A stretch of DNA of 64,000 nucleotides from positions 1 to 64,000 of the forward strand of contig NZ_PGCP01000021.1 of NCBI RefSeq assembly GCF_002812985.1, given 5' to 3'. Position numbers and translations under genes: made by a program. Positions 23,533 to 33,215 of this stretch are shown here, piece after piece. The notes beneath the pieces are model-generated. The model saw only the letters and a list, made by a program, of their open reading frames with translations. It had not been told where the DNA came from and ran no database searches. Source of the stretch: Aeromonas lusitana (lineage in GTDB: Bacteria; Pseudomonadota; Gammaproteobacteria; Enterobacterales; Aeromonadaceae). Numbering within the stretch: the stretch's first letter is position 1; each line of letters opens with the position of its first letter.

Positions 23533-23555
23533 GGAGCCGATACCGGCTCCTTTTT
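23533..23555 (+). terminator. Terminator after the ubiG operon
   Basis: GGAGCCG pairs with CGGCTCC around ATAC and is followed by TTTTT, about 110 bases past the HAD gene stop. Confidence 0.85.
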
Positions 23556-23767
23556 CATGCCCAAAGGGAGCGACCGGACAGCTTTTGACCCTTGCTGCGC
23601 AAGGGATAACCAGTGCTCATTTGCTAGTAAAACGATCCCGTTTTCGCAAGCAAAAAAAGTTATTTTAATTTTCCATCTTCGATCATCGGACTTGCATTTA
23701 GCGGAGCGGACGCATGAAAACCCACTCACTGTGAGCGTCCACTAACATCTGTCATGACACCCACAAT

Positions 23768-23794
23768 TTATCCACAGTTATCGGGTTATCCACA
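23768..23794 (+). promoter_or_regulatory. Two DnaA boxes upstream of nrdA
   Basis: Two perfect TTATCCACA boxes lie in tandem at 23768-23776 and 23786-23794, 18 bases apart. E. coli nrdAB also has a pair of DnaA boxes in its promoter, linking dNTP supply to replication initiation. Confidence 0.85.
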
Positions 23795-23813
23795 CGTTGC
23801 AATGCGGGGGCGA

Positions 23814-23860
23814 CCTCACTATCTTGTAGTTCGAAATCAAAATAACACTATATCTTGTGA
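23814..23860 (+). promoter_or_regulatory. Pair of NrdR boxes upstream of nrdA
   Basis: ACACTATATCTTGTGA at 23845-23860 matches the NrdR box well. A second site sharing TATCTTGT lies at 23814-23829, 31 bases upstream. Three helical turns is the usual NrdR spacing. NrdR represses ribonucleotide reductase genes when dATP is high. Confidence 0.85.
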
Positions 23861-23956
23861 TTCATCGCGCAGTACGCCCCCACCCTGTTGCCAAGATTGG
23901 CCTGATGGGAGCGTGGCGCGATGGTTTTTCGGGAATCAACTAAAGGTCATCAGCCA

Positions 23957-26224
23957 ATGAACTTGTTTGTGACGAAGCGTAACGGACACAAAGAACCCAT
24001 CGATCTGGATAAAATTCACCGCGTGCTCGACTGGGCTGCCGAGAAGCTCGACAACGTGTCGGTCTCCCAGGTGGAGCTCAAGTCCCACATCCAGTTCTAT
24101 GACGGTATCCGTACCGCCGACATCCACGAGACCGTCATCAAGGCTGCCGCCGATCTGATTTCCGAACAGAGCCCGGACTACCAGTACATGGCCGCCCGTC
24201 TGGCCATCTTCCACCTGCGCAAGAAGGCCTACGGCCAGTTCGAGCCGCCCCACCTCTACCAGCATGTCGCCAAGCTGGTGGACATGGGCAAGTACGACAA
24301 GCACCTGCTGACCGACTACACCCAGGCCGAATTCGAAGAGCTCAACGCCCACCTGGATCACTGGCGTGACATGGACTTCTCCTACGCCGCGGTCAAGCAG
24401 CTGGAAGGCAAGTACCTGGTGCAGAACCGCGTCACCGGCGAAATTTACGAGAGCCCGCAGTTCCTCTACATCCTGGTGGCGGCCTGCCTGTTCTCCAAGT
24501 ATCCGAAAGATACCCGTCTGGACTACATCAAGCGCTTCTACGATGCGGTCTCGACCTTCAAGATCTCCCTGCCCACCCCCATCATGAGCGGTGTGCGCAC
24601 CCCGACCCGTCAGTTCAGCTCCTGCGTGCTGATCGAGTGCGATGACAGCCTGGATTCCATCAATGCCACCGCCAGCGCCATCGTGCGTTACGTCTCCCAG
24701 CGCGCCGGCATCGGCATCAACGCCGGTCGCATCCGTGGTCTGGGCAGCCCCATCCGTGGCGGCGAAGCCTTCCACACCGGCTGCATCCCCTTCTACAAGT
24801 ACTTCCAGACCGCGGTCAAATGCTGCTCCCAGGGCGGCGTGCGCGGCGGTGCGGCCACCCTGTTCTACCCCCTGTGGCACACAGAAGTGGAGAGCCTGCT
24901 GGTTCTGAAAAACAACCGCGGCGTGGAAGAGAACCGGGTCCGTCACATGGACTACGGGGTGCAGATCAACAAGCTGATGTACCAGCGCCTGATCAAGGGC
25001 GGCGACATCACACTGTTCTCCCCCTCCGATGCACCGGGTCTGTACGACGCCTTCTTCGCGGATCAAGACAAGTTCGAGCAGCTCTACGTCAAATACGAGC
25101 AAGACCCGGCCATTCGCAAGAAGACTCTCAAGGCCGTGGATCTCTTCTCCCTGATGATGCAGGAGCGCGCCGGTACCGGTCGCATCTACATCCAGAACGT
25201 GGATCACTGCAACACCCACAGCCCGTTCGATCCGAGCGTGGCGCCGGTGCGCCAGTCCAACCTCTGCCTCGAAATTGCGCTGCCGACCAAGCCGCTCAAC
25301 AACGTGGATGACGAGGATGGTGAAATCGCCCTGTGCACCCTGTCCGCCTTCAACCTCGGCGCCATCGAGAAGCTGGAAGACTTGGAAGAGATGGCTGACT
25401 TGGCCGTGCGCGCCCTGGATGCCCTGCTCGACTATCAGGATTATCCGCTGAAAGCCGCACAAAAAGGCAGCATGAATCGCCGCACTCTGGGGATTGGGGT
25501 CATCAACTATGCCTATTATCTGGCAAAAAATGGTGCCCGTTACTCCGACGGCTCCGGTCTGGCGCTGACTCACCGCACCTTCGAGGCGATCCAGTACTAT
25601 CTGCTGAAGGCCTCGGTGCAGCTGGCCCGCGAGTTCGGCCCCTGCCCGGCCTTCAACGAGACCACCTATGCCCAGGGGATCCTGCCCATCGATACCTACA
25701 AGAAGGATCTCGATGTGCTGTGCAACGAACCCCTGCACCTGGATTGGGAAGCCCTGCGCGAAGAGATCAAAACCGTGGGTCTGCGCAACTCCACCCTGAC
25801 TGCCCTGATGCCGAGCGAGACCTCCAGCCAGATCTCCAACGCCACCAACGGCATAGAGCCGCCGCGCGGTCTGGTCTCGGTCAAGGCCTCCAAGGACGGC
25901 ATCCTCAAGCAGGTGGTGCCCGAGTATCACCGTCTGAAAGATCAGTACGAACTGCTGTGGAAGCAACCGAGCGTGGATGGTTACCTGCAGCTGGTCGGTA
26001 TCATGCAAAAATTCGTGGATCAGGCGATCTCTGCCAACACCAACTATGATCCCGCCCGTTTCGAAGGCAACAAGGTACCGATGAAGCAGCTGCTCAAGGA
26101 TCTGCTGACCGCCTACAAATACGGCCTCAAGACCCTGTACTATCACAACACCCGTGATGGTGCGGACGATGCCCAGACCGATCTGCAAGATGACGGTTGT
26201 GCCGGCGGCGCCTGTAAGATCTGA
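23957..26224 (+). CDS. nrdA: Class Ia ribonucleoside-diphosphate reductase, alpha subunit
   Basis: The large catalytic subunit reduces ribonucleoside diphosphates to deoxy forms. At 755 residues it is close to E. coli NrdA (761). An ATP cone (about 5-95) gives dATP feedback. The active-site elements are [11 protein letters not shown] (first redox Cys), [12 protein letters not shown] (Asn and radical Cys with Glu) and [11 protein letters not shown] (second redox Cys). The C-terminal tail ends CAGGACKI, the thioredoxin/glutaredoxin-reduced pair. The ATG at 23957 has AAAGGT upstream; an ATG at 23921 in frame is less likely. DnaA and NrdR boxes lie upstream. Confidence 0.97.
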   Translation: MNLFVTKRNGHKEPIDLDKIHRVLDWAAEKLDNVSVSQVELKSHIQFYDGIRTADIHETVIKAAADLISEQSPDYQYMAARLAIFHLRKKAYGQFEPPHLYQHVAKLVDMGKYDKHLLTDYTQAEFEELNAHLDHWRDMDFSYAAVKQLEGKYLVQNRVTGEIYESPQFLYILVAACLFSKYPKDTRLDYIKRFYDAVSTFKISLPTPIMSGVRTPTRQFSSCVLIECDDSLDSINATASAIVRYVSQRAGIGINAGRIRGLGSPIRGGEAFHTGCIPFYKYFQTAVKCCSQGGVRGGAATLFYPLWHTEVESLLVLKNNRGVEENRVRHMDYGVQINKLMYQRLIKGGDITLFSPSDAPGLYDAFFADQDKFEQLYVKYEQDPAIRKKTLKAVDLFSLMMQERAGTGRIYIQNVDHCNTHSPFDPSVAPVRQSNLCLEIALPTKPLNNVDDEDGEIALCTLSAFNLGAIEKLEDLEEMADLAVRALDALLDYQDYPLKAAQKGSMNRRTLGIGVINYAYYLAKNGARYSDGSGLALTHRTFEAIQYYLLKASVQLAREFGPCPAFNETTYAQGILPIDTYKKDLDVLCNEPLHLDWEALREEIKTVGLRNSTLTALMPSETSSQISNATNGIEPPRGLVSVKASKDGILKQVVPEYHRLKDQYELLWKQPSVDGYLQLVGIMQKFVDQAISANTNYDPARFEGNKVPMKQLLKDLLTAYKYGLKTLYYHNTRDGADDAQTDLQDDGCAGGACKI

Positions 26225-26289
26225 TGAACCGGGCGGGAGCGACAAGCTCCCGCCCTCCTGTTTCCCCTACTTCGCGACATTCGACAACC

Positions 26290-27423
26290 ATGGCCTATTC
26301 AACTTTCTGCCAGACCCAAAACGATCAACTCAAGGAGCCCATGTTCTTTGGCCAATCGGTCAACGTGGCCCGTTATGATCAACAAAAACACGACATCTTC
26401 GAGCGGCTGATCGAGAAGCAGCTCTCCTTCTTCTGGCGCCCGGAAGAGGTGGATGTCTCCCACGATCGGATCGACTATCAGGCCCTGCCGCCCCACGAGC
26501 AGCACATCTTCATCTCCAACCTGAAGTACCAGACCCTGCTGGACTCCATCCAGGGTCGCAGCCCGAACGTGGCGCTGCTGCCGCTGGTCTCCATCCCTGA
26601 GCTCGAGACCTGGATTGAGACCTGGGCCTTCTCCGAGACCATCCACTCTCGCTCCTACACCCACATCATCCGCAACATCGTCAACAACCCGGGCCAGGTA
26701 TTCGACGACATCATCACCAACGAGCAGATCCTGAAGCGCGCCGGCTCCATCAGCCACTTCTACGACGATCTGATTGAGGCCACCGCCCTCTATCACCTGC
26801 ACGGTGAAGGCACCCATAGGGTCGGTGATCGCGAGCTGACCATCACCCTGCGCGGCCTGAAGAAGAAGCTCTACCTGTGCCTGATGAGCGTCAACGCCCT
26901 GGAGGCGATTCGCTTCTACGTGAGCTTCGCCTGTTCGTTTGCCTTCGCCGAGCGCGAGCTGATGGAAGGCAACGCCAAGATCATCAAGATGATCGCCCGC
27001 GACGAAGCCCTGCATCTCACTGGGACCCAGCATATGCTGAACCTGATGCGCAGCGGCCAGGACGATCCCGAGATGGCGGAGATCGCCGTTGAGTGCGAGC
27101 AGGCCTGCTTCGAGCTGTTCAAGGAAGCGGCCATTCAGGAGAAGGAGTGGGCCGAGTACCTGTTCCAGGACGGCTCCATGATCGGCCTGAACAAGGACAT
27201 CCTTTGCCAGTACGTGGAGTACATCACCAACCTGCGCATGAACGCGGTCGGCCTGCAGCCAGCCTTCGCCGGCGCCAAGCAAAACCCCATCCCCTGGATC
27301 AACACCTGGTTGTCCTCCGACAACGTGCAGGTCGCCCCCCAGGAAGTGGAAGTGAGCTCCTATCTGGTTGGCCAGATCGACAGCGAAGTGCACGCCGACG
27401 ATCTCGGTGACTTCGAGCTGTGA
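26290..27423 (+). CDS. nrdB: Class Ia ribonucleoside-diphosphate reductase, beta subunit
   Basis: The small subunit, 377 residues, holds the diiron-tyrosyl radical that starts NrdA catalysis. The radical Tyr is Tyr123 in [10 protein letters not shown] (Tyr122 in E. coli). Expected iron ligands include Asp85, Glu116 and His119, with later ligands in [13 protein letters not shown]. The C-terminal tail that docks into NrdA is present ([10 protein letters not shown]). The ATG at 26290 gives the normal [10 protein letters not shown] start, although the frame opens at 26224 overlapping the nrdA stop. It lies 65 bases after nrdA and is followed by yfaE. Confidence 0.97.
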   Translation: MAYSTFCQTQNDQLKEPMFFGQSVNVARYDQQKHDIFERLIEKQLSFFWRPEEVDVSHDRIDYQALPPHEQHIFISNLKYQTLLDSIQGRSPNVALLPLVSIPELETWIETWAFSETIHSRSYTHIIRNIVNNPGQVFDDIITNEQILKRAGSISHFYDDLIEATALYHLHGEGTHRVGDRELTITLRGLKKKLYLCLMSVNALEAIRFYVSFACSFAFAERELMEGNAKIIKMIARDEALHLTGTQHMLNLMRSGQDDPEMAEIAVECEQACFELFKEAAIQEKEWAEYLFQDGSMIGLNKDILCQYVEYITNLRMNAVGLQPAFAGAKQNPIPWINTWLSSDNVQVAPQEVEVSSYLVGQIDSEVHADDLGDFEL

Positions 27424-27478
27424 TCAAGCCATGCAGGGCGATCGACGGCACCATCGCCGTCCTGGATAAGATGGCGCC

Positions 27479-27796
27479 ATGAGTGACGCCATCAGCATCC
27501 CATCCCCTGCCCCGCAGCAGGCAACGGAGCAAGAGCCGCAGGCCTTGCTGGTGCATACCCGGGATGGCGCCCTGATCCCTCAACCTGGCGAGAGCGTGCT
27601 GGAGACCTTGGAGCGCCACGGCCATCAAGTGGAGTTCCAGTGCCGCAGCGGCTATTGCGGCGCCTGCCGCACACCGCTGCTCGAAGGCCGAGTGCACTAT
27701 CCCAATGTGCCGCTGGCGTTCGTCTCCCAGGGAGAGTGTCTGCCCTGCTGCTGCAAGCCGGTGGGCGCCATTCGGCTGGATGTGAAGAAGGGCTGA
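27479..27796 (+). CDS. yfaE: 2Fe-2S ferredoxin for NrdB cofactor maintenance
   Basis: A 105-residue plant-type ferredoxin. Cluster cysteines are Cys55, Cys60 and Cys63 (CRSGYCGAC) and one of the C-terminal CCC (90-92), matching E. coli YfaE. YfaE reduces the diferric site of NrdB so that the tyrosyl radical can be rebuilt. The first 22 residues (Pro/Gln/Ala-rich) are an extension not seen in E. coli. It follows nrdB by 55 bases and is closed by a strong terminator. Confidence 0.92.
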   Translation: MSDAISIPSPAPQQATEQEPQALLVHTRDGALIPQPGESVLETLERHGHQVEFQCRSGYCGACRTPLLEGRVHYPNVPLAFVSQGECLPCCCKPVGAIRLDVKKG

Positions 27797-27843
27797 GGCC
27801 CACGTCCAGGCCTGGATGACGCACGTCACCAGCTGCCGCCCAC

Positions 27844-27877
27844 AAAAAAGCCGCCGGATATTCCGGCGGCTTTTTTT
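27844..27877. terminator. Terminator between yfaE and mltA
   Basis: AAAGCCGCCGGA pairs with TCCGGCGGCTTT around TAT, with A6 and T7 tracts. It serves both convergent genes. Confidence 0.93.
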
Positions 27878-27915
27878 ATTTTCCATACGCTAGCCCAGCT
27901 AGGCGAGCCTGAACA

Positions 27916-29067
27916 TCAGATCCAGGGCGCGGCGGTCGGCCCGTGGTGCAGACCCAGCTTCCAGACCCGGCCGAAGTGCTTGTAGTGCCCTGCAGCCACC
28001 CCGGCCTTCTCACCCATGCCGTGGTAGAGATCCAGGTGCCCCTTCTTGACCGCGCCACCCACATCCAGGGCGATCAACAGGCGCAGCTGATGCTTGCCGG
28101 TCCAATTGCCCTCTTTATCGAGCAGCGGCACTTCCGCCAGTATGGGGGTGCCCATGGGCAGCAGGGTCTTGTCGGCCGCCACCGCGGCCATGGGCAGCAA
28201 CGGAATGCCGGCGGCGCCGACCACGTCGTTGGTGGGGCGGCGCTCGAAGAAGACGTAAGAGGGGTTCTGCTCTACCAGCTCCATCACGTTCTGTTCCGGC
28301 TGGCGGTTGGCCCACTCCTTGATGGCCTTCATGGACATCTGCTCCTTGGGCACCTCGCCCCGGTCGATCAGCACCCGGCCGATACTCACGTAGCCGTGGC
28401 CGTTCTTGCCGCTGTAACCCAGGTACTGCAGCCTGTCGTCATCCCCGTAGTGAACAAACCCCGAGCCCTGCACATCCATCAGGAAGTTGTCGATGAGGGA
28501 CTTGCTGTAACCGAGCTCCAGCCCACGGTTGGCCAGGGCCCCCTGGTGGATCTGGGCGCGGCTCGGACAGCGACCGGCACAGTTGGGCATGGCATAGATG
28601 GGATACTTGTACTTGGCATCCGGCCGGTGGCGCACCTCCAGCACGGGGGAGTAGTAACCGGTGAACAGCACGTTACCCATGCGATCGGCGCCGCCCAGCT
28701 GGGCCAGGCTGATGCCGTACTGGGTGATCTGGACGGGATTGCCACCGTTCGCCACCCAGCGGGAAAGCTGACGATAGAGCTCACCGTAGCGGCGGGTCAT
28801 CTTGCCCGAACGCTCCATCACCAGCCGGCTCTGGGGGCCGAACTTGCTGAAATCCGACCTCTGATGGCTGTTGACCCGCTCCACCCGCACCAGATCCTCT
28901 GGCAGGGTACCGTCCAGATACTGCTTGCCCAGATTGACCGGCACCTCGCAGTTCAGAAAACATCTGGATTCCGCCTTCTTCTGGGGCACCTTGACAGGGT
29001 CAGGGCTGCCCGCACAACCAGCCAACCCGACCACAGCGGCGGCCAGCCAGTACGCGTGTTTGTTCAT
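27916..29067 (-). CDS. mltA: Membrane-bound lytic murein transglycosylase A
   Basis: A 383-residue outer-membrane lipoprotein that cleaves the MurNAc-GlcNAc bond and leaves 1,6-anhydro ends. The signal ends in a lipobox LAGC with lipidated Cys18. The MltA domain has FTGYYSPVLEVRHRPD, and the 3D region contains VGGAVKKGHLDLYHGMGEKAG with the conserved catalytic-type Asp residues. Length is slightly above E. coli MltA (365). The ATG follows GATGAGGAACT. It is convergent with nrdAB-yfaE. Confidence 0.95.
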   Translation of the reverse strand: MNKHAYWLAAAVVGLAGCAGSPDPVKVPQKKAESRCFLNCEVPVNLGKQYLDGTLPEDLVRVERVNSHQRSDFSKFGPQSRLVMERSGKMTRRYGELYRQLSRWVANGGNPVQITQYGISLAQLGGADRMGNVLFTGYYSPVLEVRHRPDAKYKYPIYAMPNCAGRCPSRAQIHQGALANRGLELGYSKSLIDNFLMDVQGSGFVHYGDDDRLQYLGYSGKNGHGYVSIGRVLIDRGEVPKEQMSMKAIKEWANRQPEQNVMELVEQNPSYVFFERRPTNDVVGAAGIPLLPMAAVAADKTLLPMGTPILAEVPLLDKEGNWTGKHQLRLLIALDVGGAVKKGHLDLYHGMGEKAGVAAGHYKHFGRVWKLGLHHGPTAAPWI

Positions 29068-29366
29068 AGTTCCTCATCTAACCTGAAAACGCTAACATCA
29101 TGAAAACAGTGATGAATTTAGAGACTTGTCATCACGGGTGCCATCTTGTGCCCGCGCGCCCACGGCGACCGAGCGGCCACGCCCTCAACAGGCGGCGCTA
29201 TCATACAAAAACAAAGGCCCTCTTGACCCCATAAATTGCAAAATTCATCACCTTTACCCATTCCTGCGACAGGGTTTTGCCGCCAGAAACGGGATGAGTG
29301 GCGCGCGGGATCCGCTGGGAAGGAAAACGCGGGCTGGCCAGGGCGACCAGCCCGGGTGTGACGGGC
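29068..29366. other. Gap upstream of mltA
   Basis: About 300 bases hold the mltA promoter region and, at 29334-29353, a GGGCTGG...CCAGCCC hairpin with a nearby TTTT on the minus strand, which may end the next gene. No gene is seen. Confidence 0.4.
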
Positions 29367-29924
29367 TCAGTGCGAGTATGGGAGGGAGGAGTGGTGCAGG
29401 ACGATGCGCACCTTGCCATCGTCCCCCTTGCGAAAGCCCCAGGTCTTGTCCACATCGACCTCCTTGTTGTCGCGATCGATGAGGTGCACTGTGCCCATGG
29501 TCAGCCCCATGTTGCCGTTGATGTAGACGGCCGCATTCTCGTAGCGGTAGCTCTTCCAGTTCTTGAGAGCAAAACCGGTATCGGCCGGATAGGCCGGGTC
29601 ATGGCCGACGAAATAGGCGAGCGCCCCCGCCTTGGTCAGGCGAAAAGTCTGCTCCCCGCTCGCCAGGGTCGGCTTGAACAGCACTGGGCCGTCGGCGTAG
29701 CCATAGGCGCTGTCGAGCACGGCGGAGGCGGTTGCTTTCGCCTTCTCTATGCCCCCCGATCGGTAGTCATCGCTTATCTGCACCAGGGCCTTGCCCCAGC
29801 CATCCTGGGCGGCCGTGATCTCGGCCTCTGTGATGTTGCGATTGAGGATTTCGGCGGCGCCGAGGGCGCCACTGGCCGCGAGCAGCACCAGCGCCAGACC
29901 CGTGTGTTGGTGAAACCGTTTCAT
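29367..29924 (-). CDS. Exported SnoaL/NTF2-like protein of unknown role
   Basis: A 185-residue protein with a signal peptide (residues about 1-23, ending GALGAAE). The mature part has alpha-beta features of the SnoaL/CaMKII-association fold, ending in the typical TVHLIDRDNKEVDVDKTWGF and RIVLHHSSLPY. Similar proteins are sometimes annotated as phosphoribosyl-AMP cyclohydrolases by error. A good AGGAG ribosome site precedes the ATG. It stands alone between mltA and a DUF1289 gene; function unknown. Confidence 0.75.
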   Translation of the reverse strand: MKRFHQHTGLALVLLAASGALGAAEILNRNITEAEITAAQDGWGKALVQISDDYRSGGIEKAKATASAVLDSAYGYADGPVLFKPTLASGEQTFRLTKAGALAYFVGHDPAYPADTGFALKNWKSYRYENAAVYINGNMGLTMGTVHLIDRDNKEVDVDKTWGFRKGDDGKVRIVLHHSSLPYSH

Positions 29925-30149
29925 ATGTGTGACTCCTGTCAGATGGACAACATCTGGAAGCTTAGCCGACCCGATGGGGATCGCGTCTTGCTGCCCGAGC
30001 GTGGCGGGCTGCGCCTCTTATCGGCGAGTGCACATACTGGTGATCACCTAACGCAGGCCAACACGAGTGCCCTGCCCTTTTGCACGCCCAGTTTCGCCAA
30101 AGGGGCACTCTGGGTTATAACAAAGAGGACAAGGTGTGCGAGGTCATGA

Positions 30150-30401
30150 ATGGAACAGCTCGAGATCTTCCCGCTACAGAGCCCCTGCATCGGGGTCTGT
30201 GAAGTGAACAACAAGGGTTACTGCAAGGGGTGCCTGCGCAGTCGGGAGGAGCGTTTCAACTGGCAGAAGATGAGTCCCACCGAGCAGCAGGAGGTGATGC
30301 GACTGTGCCGCAACCGCAAGGCCAGGGTGCTGGCTGCCAGACGCAAGGCCCAGGAGGCCGGCGATCCGGATCAGCTGACGCAATCTGGGTGGGATTTTTG
30401 A
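30150..30401 (+). CDS. DUF1289 small cysteine-rich protein
   Basis: An 83-residue protein with the DUF1289 signature SPCIGVCEVNNKGYCKGCLRS, whose four Cys probably bind a metal, followed by ERFNWQKMSPTEQQEVMRLCRNRK. E. coli YdhL belongs to the same family. GAGG lies seven bases before the ATG. Function is unknown. A terminator follows. Confidence 0.88.
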   Translation: MEQLEIFPLQSPCIGVCEVNNKGYCKGCLRSREERFNWQKMSPTEQQEVMRLCRNRKARVLAARRKAQEAGDPDQLTQSGWDF

Positions 30402-30456
30402 CTGCCTTTTAATACCTAGACGATACCATCTGCCATAAGAGCACATAGAAACAGAT

Positions 30457-30485
30457 AAAAAGGGCGGCCAATGGCCGCCCTTTTT
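30457..30485. terminator. Terminator between DUF1289 gene and fruA
   Basis: AAAAAGGGCGGCC pairs with GGCCGCCCTTTTT. It works on both strands and closes the convergent fruBKA operon. Confidence 0.93.
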
Positions 30486-30513
30486 GCACCGCATGCAACC
30501 TCGAGTTGCCCCG

Positions 30514-32244
30514 TCAGGCCGTCGCCAACTTGGTCGCCCCTTGCTCGCTGCGCTTGAGCATGGCGTAGGCGACACCGGTCACCAAGGAGCCCGCCGCGAT
30601 TGCCAGTATGTACATGAACACATGGCTGATGGCGTTGGGGATAAACAGCACGAACAGGCCGCCGTGGGGCGCCACCAGTTCACAGCCGAACAGCATGGAG
30701 AGCGCACCGGTCAGGGCGCCGCCTACCATGCAAGCCGGGATGACCCGCATCGGATCCTTGGCGGCAAACGGAATGGCCCCCTCGGAGATGAAGCACAGAC
30801 CCAGCACGAAGGAGGCCTTGCCCGCTTCCTGCTCCGCCTTGATGAACTTCTTGCTGGCGAGGAAGGTGGCGATCCCCATCCCGAGCGCCGGCACCATGCC
30901 GGCGGCCATCACGGCGGCCATGGGAGCATAGGTCTTGGAGGCGAGCAGGCCGACCCCGAAGGCGTAAGCCGCCTTGTTGACCGGGCCACCCATGTCGAAG
31001 CACATCATGGCACCTATGATGACCCCCAGCAGCACGGCGTTGGCGGAGCCCATGTTGTTCAAGAACTCTGTCATGGCACTCATGATGCCGGCGACCGGGC
31101 CGCCCACCACGTAGATCATCACGAGACCCGTGAACAGGCTGGCAAACAGCGGAATGATGAGGATGGGCTTGAGCGCTTCCAGGGTCACCGGCAGGCGCAC
31201 CTTGTCACTCAGGAACTTGGCGCTGTAACCGGCCAGGAAGCCGCCGACGATGCCACCGAGGAAACCGGCGCCGAGCGAGCTTGCCAGCATACCGGCGATC
31301 ATGCCGGGAGCCAGACCAGGTCTGTCCGCAATGGAGTAGGCGATGTAACCGGCCAGCACAGGGATCATCAGGGCGAAGGCAGAGCCACCACCGATCTGCA
31401 TCAGGGCGGCCGCCAGGGTCCCCTGCTCCTTGAACGCCTCAATCCCGAAGATGAAGGAGATGGCGATGATGAGACCACCGGCCACCACCATGGGCAGCAT
31501 GAAGGAGACGCCGGTCAGCAGGTGCTTGTAAGGGCCGGCCTTCTCTTCTTTCTTAGGCTGGCTGGCGCCGCTGTGACGATAGACGGTTGCCTCGTTCCAG
31601 GCCTTGTCCAGCTCGGCGCGGGTCTTCTTGAGGGCCGCCCCCGTGCTGGTGTGATACACAGGCTTGCCATCGAAGCGCACCATGTCCACCTCGATGTCGG
31701 TGGCGAGGAATACCAGATCGGCGGCGGCAATCTCCTCCGCCGTCAGGGCGTTCTGGGCACCGACCGAGCCCTGGGTCTCGACGCGGATCTGATACCCCAG
31801 CTGCTTGGCCATGGTCTCGAGCGCTTCCGCCGACATAAAGGTGTGAGCAACGCCAGTGGGACAAGCCGTCACCGCCACGATGCGCTTGGTTGCACTCGCA
31901 GGCGTCGCGGCAACGACCGGCGCGGCCTGATGGCGATAGACCTTGGCCTCACCCTCGGCTGCGCTCAGCAGGTTGGCGGGATCCTGCAAGGCGAGATCCA
32001 TGCTGCCCTGGTAGAGGCGCTTGCCGTCATAGGCGGCGAGATCCACTGGGCTACTGGCCACCACCAGCACCAAATCGGCGGCGGCGATGTCGGCGGCCGA
32101 GGGCTGCTGGCGCGGCTGCACGCTCGAGTCAACATCGAGTTGCAGCTCCCAACCGGCCAGCTTGGCCTGTTGTTCTATCCGTTTGGCAACGAGAAAGCTG
32201 GTGGCGATGCCCGCGGGGCAAGCCGTGACCAAGATTGCTTTCAT
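30514..32244 (-). CDS. fruA: PTS fructose-specific EIIB'BC permease
   Basis: The 576-residue inner-membrane permease imports fructose with phosphorylation to fructose 1-phosphate. A degenerate B' domain (1-100; Cys9 in TACPAG) precedes the active B domain (about 120-215, phosphorylated Cys128 in TACPTGVAHTF). The C domain has about nine membrane segments starting near residue 240 (TGVSFMLPMVVAGGL) and includes GCELVAPHGGLF. Its ATG overlaps the fruK stop (ATGA), so the two are translationally coupled. Confidence 0.96.
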   Translation of the reverse strand: MKAILVTACPAGIATSFLVAKRIEQQAKLAGWELQLDVDSSVQPRQQPSAADIAAADLVLVVASSPVDLAAYDGKRLYQGSMDLALQDPANLLSAAEGEAKVYRHQAAPVVAATPASATKRIVAVTACPTGVAHTFMSAEALETMAKQLGYQIRVETQGSVGAQNALTAEEIAAADLVFLATDIEVDMVRFDGKPVYHTSTGAALKKTRAELDKAWNEATVYRHSGASQPKKEEKAGPYKHLLTGVSFMLPMVVAGGLIIAISFIFGIEAFKEQGTLAAALMQIGGGSAFALMIPVLAGYIAYSIADRPGLAPGMIAGMLASSLGAGFLGGIVGGFLAGYSAKFLSDKVRLPVTLEALKPILIIPLFASLFTGLVMIYVVGGPVAGIMSAMTEFLNNMGSANAVLLGVIIGAMMCFDMGGPVNKAAYAFGVGLLASKTYAPMAAVMAAGMVPALGMGIATFLASKKFIKAEQEAGKASFVLGLCFISEGAIPFAAKDPMRVIPACMVGGALTGALSMLFGCELVAPHGGLFVLFIPNAISHVFMYILAIAAGSLVTGVAYAMLKRSEQGATKLATA

Positions 32245-33215
32245 TGGGCATCTCCTGAAGGTTCCATGGAATCGAATTGAGCTGTATCGAGGCGTTGTAC
32301 CCGAACCTGCTCCAGTAAAGGGGTCAAGACGCGGATGTCGCTAAAGCCCACCGCGACCTGGCTCACCGCCAGGGCCGAGACGGCGGTGGCCAGGCGCAGG
32401 GTCTGCTCCGGCGCCCAGCCGAGGCTGAGACCATGGGCGAGCCCTGCCACCAGAGAATCACCGGCGCCGACCGTGCTGACCACCTGCATGCGTGGCGGCA
32501 CGGCCTGCCAGATGCCATCCGGGCCAAACCAGATAAGGCCCTCGGCGCCGTTGGAAACCACTACATGTTCTATGCCGTCCGCCTGCAGGGCGCGGGCACA
32601 CTCGGCCTGATCTTTCAGGGTCTTGATGGGCCGCTCGGCCCACTGCTCAAGCTCCTCGAGATTCGGTTTGACCAGGGTCGGAGCGGCGCGAAGACCGGCT
32701 TTGAGCGCCGCACCGCTGCAATCGAAGATGACCTTCTTGCCTTTGGCCTTGAGCAAGGTGATGAGGCGGGCGCAGTAGGCAGGCTCCACGCCCTTGGGCA
32801 GACTGCCCGCCAGCACAAACCAATCAGCATGAGGGGTCAGCTCGTCAATGGCCGCCTCCAGCGCCTCAACGGCTTCATCGCTTATGTGCAGCCCAGGCAG
32901 GTTAAGATCCGTGACCCGCCCCGATTGCTCGGAGATCTTGACGTTGATGCGGGTGCTGCCCGCGACCCGCACGAAGTGATCGGCCAAGCCCCGCTCGGCA
33001 AACAACGACACGAAGCTCTGCTGGTTATCGGCGCCGAGCCAGCCGCTCAGCCCTACCTCACGGCCAAGATCTTTCAAGACCATGGCGACGTTGATCCCCT
33101 TGCCGGCGGCGCGCAGGTTGCCCTCGCTCACCAGGTTCACCTCGCCAAGGGCCAGGGCCTCGAGGCGAGTGGTGAGATCCAGCGCCGGGTTGAGGGTGAT
33201 GGTCATTAGTGTCAT
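32241..33215 (-). CDS. fruK: 1-phosphofructokinase
   Basis: A 324-residue PfkB-family sugar kinase converting fructose 1-phosphate to fructose 1,6-bisphosphate. It has the N-terminal TLNPALD motif, GKGINVA, and the ATP/catalytic signature STVGAGDSLVAGLAHG with the base Asp. The frame extends upstream, but the ATG at 33215 overlaps the fruB stop as ATGA and gives the usual MTxMTITLNPALD start. It lies between fruB and fruA in the standard fruBKA order. Confidence 0.96.
   Translation of the reverse strand: MTLMTITLNPALDLTTRLEALALGEVNLVSEGNLRAAGKGINVAMVLKDLGREVGLSGWLGADNQQSFVSLFAERGLADHFVRVAGSTRINVKISEQSGRVTDLNLPGLHISDEAVEALEAAIDELTPHADWFVLAGSLPKGVEPAYCARLITLLKAKGKKVIFDCSGAALKAGLRAAPTLVKPNLEELEQWAERPIKTLKDQAECARALQADGIEHVVVSNGAEGLIWFGPDGIWQAVPPRMQVVSTVGAGDSLVAGLAHGLSLGWAPEQTLRLATAVSALAVSQVAVGFSDIRVLTPLLEQVRVQRLDTAQFDSMEPSGDAQ

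Noticed and set aside
23936-27393. Long minus-strand frames (769 and 364 codons) opposite nrdA and nrdB
   Set aside because: They mirror the third-position GC bias of nrdA and nrdB, lack family motifs and show shadow composition.
30484-32280. 598-codon plus-strand frame opposite fruA
   Set aside because: Antisense shadow of fruA; His/Gly-rich with no recognisable domain.
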